This document shows, in pieces, positions 53,360-64,000 of a stretch of 64,000 nucleotides of DNA. The notes beneath the pieces were generated by a model. It made no database searches. It was not told where the DNA came from and saw only the letters and a program-made list of their open reading frames with translations. Made by a program: the position numbers and the translations under genes. How positions within the stretch are numbered: position 1 is the first letter of the stretch; every line of letters begins with the position of its first letter. The stretch is from assembly GCA_036172665.1 (NCBI GenBank), contig CM069880.1:3536501-3600500 (forward strand), read 5' to 3'. The DNA comes from Prosopocoilus inquinatus (Eukaryota > Arthropoda > Insecta > Coleoptera > Lucanidae).

Positions 53360-53613
53360 GATCCTTACTTAGCTACTATGTTATTTGACGTTTCGATGGA
53401 CTCCAGTAACTCTGATGTGAGATACAAAGTTCTCGGACGCAGCAGAAGCTGGAAATAGTTTTGAACGAAACAACAAGTATTAGCGTTGTTCCTGTGATGT
53501 ATCTAAACGATCCTTACTTATCTAACATGTTATTTGACTTTTGGATGGACTCAAGTAAGTCTGATGTGAGATACAAAGTTTTTGGACGCAGCAGGAGCTG
53601 GAAATAGTTTTAA
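53360..53613 (-). repeat. Inverted satellite segment (254 bp), copy 2
   Basis: Same breakpoints and length as copy 1. Variants are ACAAGTATTAG and GACTTTTGG. Confidence 0.95.
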
Positions 53614-54276
53614 ATCTCACATCAGAGTTACTGGAGTCCATGGAAACGTCAAGTAACATGACAGATAAGTAAGTATCGATTAGATACAGCACAGGAACAA
53701 CGCTAATACGTGTTGTTTCGCTTAAAAATATTTCCAGCTTCTGCTGCGTCCCAAAACTTTGTATCTCACATCAAACTTACTGGAGTCCATACGTCAAATA
53801 ACATGTTAGATAAATAAGGATCGTTTAGATACATCACAGGAACAACGCTAATGCGTGTTGTTTCATTTAAAACTGTTTCCAGCTTCTGCAGCGTCCGAGA
53901 ATTTCGTATCTCACATCAGGGTCACTGGAGTCCATCCAAACGTCAAATAACATGATAGATAAGTAAGGATCGATTAGATACAGCACAGGAACAACGCTAA
54001 TACGTGTTGTTTCGTTCAAAACTATTTCCAGCTTCTGCTGTGTCCGAGAAATTTGTATCTCACATCAGAGTTACTGGAGTTCATCGAAACGCCAAATAAC
54101 ATGATAGATGAGTAAGGATCGATTAGATACATCACAGGAACAACGCTAATATGTGTTGTTTCGATTAAAACTATTTCCAGCTGCTGCTGCGTCCGAAAAT
54201 TTCGTATCTCACATTAGAGTTACTGGAGTCCATCGAAACGCCAAATAACATGATAGATGAGTAAGGATATCAATCA

Positions 54277-54342
54277 ACGCATTAGCGTTGTTCCTGTGAT
54301 GTATCTAATCATAGATACATCACAGGAACAACGCTAATGCGT
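54277..54342. repeat. Perfect inverted repeat (hairpin), copy 4
   Basis: Same structure; the only hairpin of the first 2723-bp half-unit. Confidence 0.97.
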
Positions 54343-54927
54343 GTTGTTTCCTATAAAACTATTTCTAGCTTCAGCTGCGTCCGAGAACTTCGTATCTCAC
54401 ATCAAAGTTACTGGAGTCTATCGAAACGCCAAATAACATGATAGATGAGTAAGGATCGATTAGATACATCACAGGAACAACGCTAATGCGTGTTGTTTCG
54501 TTCAAAACTACCTCCAGCTGCTGCTGCGTCCGAAAATTTCGTATCTCACATTAGAGTTACTGGAGTCCATCGAAACGTCAAATAACATAGTAGCTAAGTA
54601 AGGATCGATTAGATACATCACAGGAACAACGCTAATACGTGTTGTTTCGTTCAAAACTATTTCCAGCTTCTGCTGCGTCCAAAAACTTTGTATCTCACAT
54701 CAGAGTTACTGGAGTCCATCCAAACGTAAAATAACATGATAGATGAGTAAGGATCGATTAGATACATCACAGGAACATCGCTAATGCGTGTTGTTTCGTT
54801 TAAAACTATTTCCAGCTTCTGCTGCGTCCGAGAACTTTGTATCTCACATCAGAGTTACTGGAGTCCATCGAAACGCCAAATAACATGATAGATGAGTAAG
54901 GATCGATTAGATACATCACAGGAACAA

Positions 54928-54983
54928 CGCTAATATGTGTTGTTTCGTTTAAAACCGCTAATACGTGTTGTTTCATTTAAAAC
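54928..54983 (+). repeat. 28-bp internal tandem duplication, copy 3
   Basis: Same structure, inside the first 2723-bp half-unit, 2723 bp after copy 2. Confidence 0.9.
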
Positions 54984-56082
54984 TATTTCCAGCTTCTGCT
55001 GCGTCCGTAAACTTTGTATCTCACATCAGAGTTACTGGAGTCCATCGAAACGCCAAATAACATGATAGATGAGTAAGGATCGATTAGATACATCACAGGA
55101 ACAACGCTAATGCGTGTTGTTTCGTTTAAAACTATTTCCAGCTTCTGCTGCGTCCGAGAACTTCGTATCTCACATCAGAGTTACTAGAGTCCATCCAAAC
55201 GTCAAATAACATGATAGATAAGTATGGATCGATTAGATACATCACAGGAACAACGCTAATATGTGTTGTTTCGTTAAAAACTATTTCCAGCTTCTGCTGC
55301 GTCCGAAAACGTCGTATCTCACATAAGAGTAACTGGAGTCCATCGAAACGTCAAATAACATGATAGATAAGTAAGGATCGATTAGATACAGCACAGGAAC
55401 AACGCTAATACGTGTTGTTTCGTTTAAAACTATTTCCAGCTGCTGCTGCGTCCAAGAACTTTCTATTTCACATCAGACTTACTGGAGTCCATCCAAACGT
55501 CAAATAACATGATAGATGAGTAAGGATCGATTAGATACATCACAGGAACAACGCTAATATGTGTTGTTTCGTTTAAAACTATTTCCGCTGCTGCTGCTGC
55601 GTCCGAAAATTTCGTATCTCACATTAGAGTTACTGGAGTCCATCGAAACGTCAAATAACATAGTAGCTAAGTAAGGATCGATTAGATACATCACAGGAAC
55701 AACGCTAATACGTGTTGTTTCATTCAAAACTGTTTGCAGCTTCTGCTGCGTCCAAAAACTTTGTATCTCACATCAGAGTTACTGGATTCCATCCAAACGT
55801 AAAATAACATGATAGATCAGTAAGGATCGATTAGATACATCACAGGAACATCGCTAATGCGTGTTGTTTCGTTTAAAACTATTTCCAGCTTCTGCTGCGT
55901 CCGAAAACGTCGTATCTCACATCAGAGTTACTGGAGTCCATCAAAACGTAAAATAACATGATAGATGAGTAAGGATCGATTAGATACATCACAGCAACAT
56001 CGCTAATGCGTGTTGTTTCGTTTAAAACTATTTCCAGCTTCTGCTGCGTCCGAAAACGTCGTATCTCACATCAAAGTTACTG

Positions 56083-56336
56083 GATCCTTACTTAGCTACT
56101 ATGTTATTTGACGTTTCGATGGACTCCAGTAACTCTGATGTGAGATACAAAGTTCTCGGACGCAGCAGAAGCTGGAAATAGTTTTGAACGAAACAACAAG
56201 TATTAGCGTTGTTCCTGTGATGTATCTAAACGATCCTTACTTATCTAACATGTTATTTGACGTTTGGATGGACTCAAGTAAGTCTGATGTGAGATACAAA
56301 GTTTTTGGACGCAGCAGGAGCTGGAAATAGTTTTAA
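56083..56336 (-). repeat. Inverted satellite segment (254 bp), copy 3
   Basis: Same breakpoints. It has ACAAGTATTAG and the GACGTTTGG form. Confidence 0.95.
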
Positions 56337-56999
56337 ATCTCACATCAGAGTTACTGGAGTCCATGGAAACGTCAAGTAACATGACAGATAAGTAAGTATC
56401 GATTAGATACAGCACAGGAACAACGCTAATACGTGTTGTTTCGCTTAAAAATATTTCCAGCTTCTGCTGCGTCCCAAAACTTTGTATCTCACATCAAACT
56501 TACTGGAGTCCATACGTCAAATAACATGTTAGATAAATAAGGATCGTTTAGATACATCACAGGAACAACGCTAATGCGTGTTGTTTCATTTAAAACTGTT
56601 TCCAGCTTCTGCAGCGTCCGAGAATTTCGTATCTCACATCAGGGTCACTGGAGTCCATCCAAACGTCAAATAACATGATAGATAAGTAAGGATCGATTAG
56701 ATACAGCACAGGAACAACGCTAATACGTGTTGTTTCGTTCAAAACTATTTCCAGCTTCTGCTGTGTCCGAGAAATTTGTATCTCACATCAGAGTTACTGG
56801 AGTTCATCGAAACGCCAAATAACATGATAGATGAGTAAGGATCGATTAGATACATCACAGGAACAACGCTAATATGTGTTGTTTCGATTAAAACTATTTC
56901 CAGCTGCTGCTGCGTCCGAAAATTTCGTATCTCACATTAGAGTTACTGGAGTCCATCGAAACGCCAAATAACATGATAGATGAGTAAGGATATCAATCA

Positions 57000-57065
57000 A
57001 CGCATTAGCGTTGTTCCTGTGATGTATCTAATCATAGATACATCACAGGAACAACGCTAATGCGT
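57000..57065. repeat. Perfect inverted repeat (hairpin), copy 5
   Basis: Same structure, 7124 bp after copy 2. Confidence 0.97.
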
Positions 57066-58230
57066 GTTGTTTCCTATAAAACTATTTCTAGCTTCAGCTG
57101 CGTCCGAGAACTTCGTATCTCACATCAAAGTTACTGGAGTCTATCGAAACGCCAAATAACATGATAGATGAGTAAGGATCGATTAGATACATCACAGGAA
57201 CAACGCTAATGCGTGTTGTTTCCTTTAAAACTATTTCTAGCTTCAGCTGCGTCCGAGAACTTCGTATCTCACATCAAAGTTACTGGAGTCCATCGAAACG
57301 CCAAATAACATGATAGATGAGTAAGGATCGATTAGATACATCACAGGAACAACGCTAATATGTGTTTTTTCGTTTAAAACTATTTCCAGCTGCTGCTGCG
57401 TCCGAAAATTTCGTATCTCACATTAGAGTTACTGGAGTCCATCGAAACGTCAAATAACATAGTAGCTAAGTAAGGATCGATTAGATACATCACAGGAACA
57501 ACGCTAATACGTGTTGTTTCGTTCAAAACTATTTCCAGCTTCTGCTGCGTCCGAAAATTTCGTATCTCACATTAGAGTTACTGGAGTCCATCGAAACGTC
57601 AAATAACATAGTAGCTAAGTAAGGATCGATTAGATACATCACAGGAACAACGCTAATACGTGTTGTTTCGTTCAAAACTACCTCCAGCTGCTGCTGCGTC
57701 CGAAAATTTCGTATCTCACATTAGAGTTACTGGAGTCCATCGAAACGTCAAATAACATAGTAGCTAAGTAAGGATCGATTAGATACATCACAGGAACAAC
57801 GCTAATACGTGTTGTTTCGTTCAAAACTATTTCCAGCTTCTGCTGCGTCCGAAAATTTCGTATCTCACATCAGAGTTACTGGAGTCCATCGAAACGTCAA
57901 ATAACATGATAGATAAGTAAGGATCGATTAGATACATCACAGGAACAACGCTAATACGTGTTATTTATTTCAAAACTATTTCCAGCTTCTGCTGCGTCCG
58001 AGAACTTTGTATCTCACATCAGAGTTACTGGAGTCCATCGAAACGTCAAATAACATGATAGATAAATAAGGATCGATTAGATACAGCACAGGAACAACGC
58101 TAATACGTGTTGTTTCGATTAAAACTATTTCCAGCTGCTGCTGCGTCCGAAAATTTCGTATCTCACATTAGAGTTACTGGAGTCCATCGAAACGCCAAAT
58201 AACATGATAGATGAGTAAGGATATCAATCA

Positions 58231-58296
58231 ACGCATTAGCGTTGTTCCTGTGATGTATCTAATCATAGATACATCACAGGAACAACGCTAATGCGT
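58231..58296. repeat. Perfect inverted repeat (hairpin), copy 6
   Basis: Same structure, 7124 bp after copy 3. Confidence 0.97.
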
Positions 58297-59328
58297 GTTG
58301 TTTCCTATAAAACTATTTCTAGCTTCAGCTGCGTTCGAGAACTTCGTATCTCACATCAAAGTTACTGGAGTCTATCGAAACGCCAAATAACATGATAGAT
58401 GAGTAAGGATCGATTAGATACATCACAGGAACAACGCTAATGCGTGTTGTTTCCTTTAAAACTATTTCTAGCTTCAGCTGCGTCCGAGAACTTCGTATCT
58501 CACATCAAAGTTACTGGAGTCCATCGAAACGCCAAATAACATGATAGATGAGTAAGGATCGATTAGATACATCACAGGAACAACGCTAATATGTGTTTTT
58601 TCGTTTAAAACTATTTCCAGCTGCTGCTGCGTCCGAAAATTTCGTATCTCACATTAGAGTTACTGGAGTCCATCGAAACGTCAAATAACATAGTAGCTAA
58701 GTAAGGATCGATTAGATACATCACAGGAACAACGCTAATACGTGTTGTTTCGTTCAAAACTATTTCCAGCTTCTGCTGCGTCCGAAAATTTCGTATCTCA
58801 CATTAGAGTTACTGGAGTCCATCGAAACGTCAAATAACATAGTAGCTAAGTAAGGATCGATTAGATACATCACAGGAACAACGCTAATACGTGTTGTTTC
58901 GTTCAAAACTACCTCCAGCTGCTGCTGCGTCCGAAAATTTCGTATCTCACATTAGAGTTACTGGAGTCCATCGAAACGTCAAATAACATAGTAGCTAAGT
59001 AAGGATCGATTAGATACATCACAGGAACAACGCTAATACGTGTTGTTTCGTTCAAAACTATTTCCAGCTTCTGCTGCGTCCAAAAACTTTGTATCTCACA
59101 TCAGAGTTACTGGAGTCCATCCAAACGTAAAATAACATGATAGATGAGTAAGGATCGATTAGATACATCACAGGAACATCGCTAATGCGTGTTGTTTCGT
59201 TTAAAACTATTTCCAGCTTCTGCTGCGTCCGAGAACTTTGTATCTCACATCAGAGTTACTGGAGTCCATCGAAACGCCAAATAACATGATAGATGAGTAA
59301 GGATCGATTAGATACATCACAGGAACAA

Positions 59329-59384
59329 CGCTAATATGTGTTGTTTCGTTTAAAACCGCTAATACGTGTTGTTTCATTTAAAAC
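59329..59384 (+). repeat. 28-bp internal tandem duplication, copy 4
   Basis: Same structure, 7124 bp after copy 2. Confidence 0.9.
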
Positions 59385-60483
59385 TATTTCCAGCTTCTGC
59401 TGCGTCCGTAAACTTTGTATCTCACATCAGAGTTACTGGAGTCCATCGAAACGCCAAATAACATGATAGATGAGTAAGGATCGATTAGATACATCACAGG
59501 AACAACGCTAATGCGTGTTGTTTCGTTTAAAACTATTTCCAGCTTCTGCTGCGTCCGAGAACTTCGTATCTCACATCAGAGTTACTAGAGTCCATCCAAA
59601 CGTCAAATAACATGATAGATAAGTATGGATCGATTAGATACATCACAGGAACAACGCTAATATGTGTTGTTTCGTTAAAAACTATTTCCAGCTTCTGCTG
59701 CGTCCGAAAACGTCGTATCTCACATCAGAGTAACTGGAGTCCATCGAAACGTCAAATAACATGATAGATAAGTAAGGATCGATTAGATACAGCACAGGAA
59801 CAACGCTAATACGTGTTGTTTCGTTTAAAACTATTTCCAGCTGCTGCTGCGTCCAAGAACTTTCTATTTCACATCAGACTTACTGGAGTCCATCCAAACG
59901 TCAAATAACATGATAGATGAGTAAGGATCGATTAGATACATCACAGGAACAACGCTAATATGTGTTGTTTCGTTTAAAACTATTTCCGCTGCTGCTGCTG
60001 CGTCCGAAAATTTCGTATCTCACATTAGAGTTACTGGAGTCCATCGAAACGTCAAATAACATAGTAGCTAAGTAAGGATCGATTAGATACATCACAGGAA
60101 CAACGCTAATACGTGTTGTTTCGTTCAAAACTGTTTGCAGCTTCTGCTGCGTCCAAAAACTTTGTATCTCACATCAGAGTTACTGGATTCCATCCAAACG
60201 TAAAATAACATGATAGATCAGTAAGGATCGATTAGATACATCACAGGAACATCGCTAATGCGTGTTGTTTCGTTTAAAACTATTTCCAGCTTCTGCTGCG
60301 TCCGAAAACGTCGTATCTCACATCAGAGTTACTGGAGTCCATCAAAACGTAAAATAACATGATAGATGAGTAAGGATCGATTAGATACATCACAGCAACA
60401 TCGCTAATGCGTGTTGTTTCGTTTAAAACTATTTCCAGCTTCTGCTGCGTCCGAAAACGTCGTATCTCACATCAAAGTTACTG

Positions 60484-60737
60484 GATCCTTACTTAGCTAC
60501 TATGTTATTTGACGTTTCGATGGACTCCAGTAACTCTGATGTGAGATACAAAGTTCTCGGACGCAGCAGAAGCTGGAAATAGTTTTGAACGAAACAACAA
60601 GTATTAGCGTTGTTCCTGTGATGTATCTAAACGATCCTTACTTATCTAACATGTTATTTGACTTTTGGATGGACTCAAGTAAGTCTGATGTGAGATACAA
60701 AGTTTTTGGACGCAGCAGGAGCTGGAAATAGTTTTAA
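60484..60737 (-). repeat. Inverted satellite segment (254 bp), copy 4
   Basis: Same breakpoints. Exactly 7124 bp after copy 2 and sharing its GACTTTTGG variant. Confidence 0.95.
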
Positions 60738-61400
60738 ATCTCACATCAGAGTTACTGGAGTCCATGGAAACGTCAAGTAACATGACAGATAAGTAAGTAT
60801 CGATTAGATACAGCACAGGAACAACGCTAATACGTGTTGTTTCGCTTAAAAATATTTCCAGCTTCTGCTGCGTCCCAAAACTTTGTATCTCACATCAAAC
60901 TTACTGGAGTCCATACGTCAAATAACATGTTAGATAAATAAGGATCGTTTAGATACATCACAGGAACAACGCTAATGCGTGTTGTTTCATTTAAAACTGT
61001 TTCCAGCTTCTGCAGCGTCCGAGAATTTCGTATCTCACATCAGGGTCACTGGAGTCCATCCAAACGTCAAATAACATGATAGATAAGTAAGGATCGATTA
61101 GATACAGCACAGGAACAACGCTAATACGTGTTGTTTCGTTCAAAACTATTTCCAGCTTCTGCTGTGTCCGAGAAATTTGTATCTCACATCAGAGTTACTG
61201 GAGTTCATCGAAACGCCAAATAACATGATAGATGAGTAAGGATCGATTAGATACATCACAGGAACAACGCTAATATGTGTTGTTTCGATTAAAACTATTT
61301 CCAGCTGCTGCTGCGTCCGAAAATTTCGTATCTCACATTAGAGTTACTGGAGTCCATCGAAACGCCAAATAACATGATAGATGAGTAAGGATATCAATCA

Positions 61401-61466
61401 ACGCATTAGCGTTGTTCCTGTGATGTATCTAATCATAGATACATCACAGGAACAACGCTAATGCGT
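61401..61466. repeat. Perfect inverted repeat (hairpin), copy 7
   Basis: Same structure, 7124 bp after copy 4. Confidence 0.97.
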
Positions 61467-62051
61467 GTTGTTTCCTATAAAACTATTTCTAGCTTCAGCT
61501 GCGTCCGAGAACTTCGTATCTCACATCAAAGTTACTGGAGTCTATCGAAACGCCAAATAACATGATAGATGAGTAAGGATCGATTAGATACATCACAGGA
61601 ACAACGCTAATGCGTGTTGTTTCGTTCAAAACTACCTCCAGCTGCTGCTGCGTCCGAAAATTTCGTATCTCACATTAGAGTTACTGGAGTCCATCGAAAC
61701 GTCAAATAACATAGTAGCTAAGTAAGGATCGATTAGATACATCACAGGAACAACGCTAATACGTGTTGTTTCGTTCAAAACTATTTCCAGCTTCTGCTGC
61801 GTCCAAAAACTTTGTATCTCACATCAGAGTTACTGGAGTCCATCCAAACGTAAAATAACATGATAGATGAGTAAGGATCGATTAGATACATCACAGGAAC
61901 ATCGCTAATGCGTGTTGTTTCGTTTAAAACTATTTCCAGCTTCTGCTGCGTCCGAGAACTTTGTATCTCACATCAGAGTTACTGGAGTCCATCGAAACGC
62001 CAAATAACATGATAGATGAGTAAGGATCGATTAGATACATCACAGGAACAA

Positions 62052-62107
62052 CGCTAATATGTGTTGTTTCGTTTAAAACCGCTAATACGTGTTGTTTCAT
62101 TTAAAAC
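62052..62107 (+). repeat. 28-bp internal tandem duplication, copy 5
   Basis: Same structure, 7124 bp after copy 3. Confidence 0.9.
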
Positions 62108-63206
62108 TATTTCCAGCTTCTGCTGCGTCCGTAAACTTTGTATCTCACATCAGAGTTACTGGAGTCCATCGAAACGCCAAATAACATGATAGATGAGTAA
62201 GGATCGATTAGATACATCACAGGAACAACGCTAATGCGTGTTGTTTCGTTTAAAACTATTTCCAGCTTCTGCTGCGTCCGAGAACTTCGTATCTCACATC
62301 AGAGTTACTAGAGTCCATCCAAACGTCAAATAACATGATAGATAAGTATGGATCGATTAGATACATCACAGGAACAACGCTAATATGTGTTGTTTCGTTA
62401 AAAACTATTTCCAGCTTCTGCTGCGTCCGAAAACGTCGTATCTCACATCAGAGTAACTGGAGTCCATCGAAACGTCAAATAACATGATAGATAAGTAAGG
62501 ATCGATTAGATACAGCACAGGAACAACGCTAATACGTGTTGTTTCGTTTAAAACTATTTCCAGCTGCTGCTGCGTCCAAGAACTTTCTATTTCACATCAG
62601 ACTTACTGGAGTCCATCCAAACGTCAAATAACATGATAGATGAGTAAGGATCGATTAGATACATCACAGGAACAACGCTAATATGTGTTGTTTCGTTTAA
62701 AACTATTTCCGCTGCTGCTGCTGCGTCCGAAAATTTCGTATCTCACATTAGAGTTACTGGAGTCCATCGAAACGTCAAATAACATAGTAGCTAAGTAAGG
62801 ATCGATTAGATACATCACAGGAACAACGCTAATACGTGTTGTTTCGTTCAAAACTGTTTGCAGCTTCTGCTGCGTCCAAAAACTTTGTATCTCACATCAG
62901 AGTTACTGGATTCCATCCAAACGTAAAATAACATGATAGATCAGTAAGGATCGATTAGATACATCACAGGAACATCGCTAATGCGTGTTGTTTCGTTTAA
63001 AACTATTTCCAGCTTCTGCTGCGTCCGAAAACGTCGTATCTCACATCAGAGTTACTGGAGTCCATCAAAACGTAAAATAACATGATAGATGAGTAAGGAT
63101 CGATTAGATACATCACAGCAACATCGCTAATGCGTGTTGTTTCGTTTAAAACTATTTCCAGCTTCTGCTGCGTCCGAAAACGTCGTATCTCACATCAAAG
63201 TTACTG

Positions 63207-63460
63207 GATCCTTACTTAGCTACTATGTTATTTGACGTTTCGATGGACTCCAGTAACTCTGATGTGAGATACAAAGTTCTCGGACGCAGCAGAAGCTGGA
63301 AATAGTTTTGAACGAAACAACAAGTATTAGCGTTGTTCCTGTGATGTATCTAAACGATCCTTACTTATCTAACATGTTATTTGACGTTTGGATGGACTCA
63401 AGTAAGTCTGATGTGAGATACAAAGTTTTTGGACGCAGCAGGAGCTGGAAATAGTTTTAA
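63207..63460 (-). repeat. Inverted satellite segment (254 bp), copy 5
   Basis: Same breakpoints. Exactly 7124 bp after copy 3 and sharing its GACGTTTGG variant. Confidence 0.95.
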
Positions 63461-63812
63461 ATCTCACATCAGAGTTACTGGAGTCCATGGAAACGTCAAG
63501 TAACATGACAGATAAGTAAGTATCGATTAGATACAGCACAGGAACAACGCTAATACTTGTTGTTTCGCTTAAAAATATTTCCAGCTTCTGCTGCGTCCCA
63601 AAACTTTGTATCTCACATCAAACTTACTGGAGTCCATACGTCAAATAACATGTTAGATAAATAAGGATCGTTTAGATACATCACAGGAACAACGCTAATG
63701 CGTGTTGTTTCATTTAAAACTGTTTCCAGCTTCTGCAGCGTCCGAGAATTTCGTATCTCACATCAGGGTCACTGGAGTCCATCCAAACGTCAAATAATAT
63801 GATAGATAAGTA

Positions 63813-64000
63813 AGGATCGATTAGATACAGCACAGGAACAACGCTAATACGTGTTGTTTCGTTCAAAACTATTTCCAGCTTCTGCTGTGTCCGAGAAATT
63901 TGTATCTCACATCAGAGTTACTGGAGTTCATCGAAACGCCAAATAACATGATAGATGAGTAAGGATCGATTAGATACATCACAGGAACAACGCTAATATG
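63813..64000 (+). repeat. 7124-bp super-unit, start of copy 3
   Basis: The last 188 bases match the beginning of both earlier copies, including CTGTGTCCGAGAAATTTG and GAGTTCATCG. The array clearly continues past the window; whether the next half is the 4401- or 2723-bp form cannot be seen. Confidence 0.8.

Larger units (their letters stand above)
49565..56688 (+). repeat. 7124-bp super-unit, copy 1
   Basis: This stretch aligns with 56689-63812 at a constant 7124-bp offset, fixed by three hairpins, two inversions and two 28-bp duplications all displaced by exactly 7124. It is itself two related halves: 49565-53965 (4401 bp, two hairpins, one inversion) and 53966-56688 (2723 bp, one hairpin, one inversion). 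The long half equals the short half plus a 1231-bp hairpin-containing duplication and three more monomers (447 bp); 1231 + 447 = 4401 - 2723. Private bases include GAAGATTTCG (about 51660), AACTTTTTCC (about 52408) and CATAAGAGTAAC (about 55323). Confidence 0.92.
56689..63812 (+). repeat. 7124-bp super-unit, copy 2
   Basis: Second tandem copy, halves 56689-61089 and 61090-63812. Only scattered single-base differences from copy 1 were noticed, for example GCGTTCGAG at about 58332, TACTTGTTG at about 63554 and AATAATATG at about 63796. Confidence 0.92.
1..64000 (+). repeat. 149-bp tandem satellite array, whole window
   Basis: The motif GCTTCTGCTGCGTCC and its variants recur at 1, 150, 299, 448, 597, 746, 895 and so on, giving a constant 149-bp period through the window (about 430 units). 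The consensus has 31 C and 28 G in 149 bases (about 40% GC). No unique sequence, gene, RNA gene or mobile element interrupts it. Most units are full length; indels of 2-4 bases occur and are themselves inherited in duplicated blocks. Length close to the nucleosome core, homogeneity and nested higher-order repeats are typical of eukaryotic centromeric or pericentromeric satellites; that location is inferred. The satellite family is not one I recognise. Confidence 0.98.

Overview
The whole window is one uninterrupted satellite-DNA array. A monomer of 149 bp, about 40% GC, is repeated head to tail roughly 430 times from the first base to the last. I see no gene, RNA gene, transposon, CRISPR array or unique spacer anywhere. 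Short open frames exist on both strands, but they are translations of the repeat itself. The period is not a multiple of three, so no frame survives much beyond one monomer. The architecture (long homogeneous array, monomer close to nucleosome length, nested higher-order repeats) points to eukaryotic centromeric, pericentromeric or other heterochromatin. CpG is over-represented in the consensus (9 seen, about 5.8 expected), which suggests a genome without heavy CpG methylation, such as many invertebrates. I do not recognise the satellite and cannot name the species.

Layout, left to right. From 1 to about 41.8 kb all monomers point the same way. This part is a patchwork of higher-order repeats (HORs) with different periods lying side by side: a 28-monomer unit of about 4172 bp (3.35-12.9 kb), a 35-monomer unit of 5211 bp (18.56-29.0 kb), a 17-monomer unit of 2531 bp (26.9-31.9 kb) and a 20-monomer unit of about 2978 bp (34.0-41.2 kb). 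Less regular stretches lie between them and carry displaced copies of each other. Monomers fall into a limited set of subtypes defined by linked variants. One ordered cassette of seven subtypes recurs at least six times.

At about 41.8 kb the character changes. From there on the array carries two new structures, each with identical breakpoints in every copy. One is a perfect short hairpin (31-bp arms, 4-base loop; seven copies). The other is a 254-bp segment in reverse orientation (five copies) that forms a long fold-back with its direct-orientation neighbour. The first copy of this unit (41.77-45.28 kb) is followed by a less regular stretch (45.28-49.56 kb). Then comes a 7124-bp super-unit, made of a 4401-bp and a 2723-bp half, present twice and starting a third time at the right edge. 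The two copies differ at only a handful of bases that I could find, so this is probably the youngest amplification in the window.

All boundaries and repeat offsets were read by eye from shared variants and are good to within a few tens of bases, except hairpin, inversion and short-duplication coordinates, which were counted base by base.
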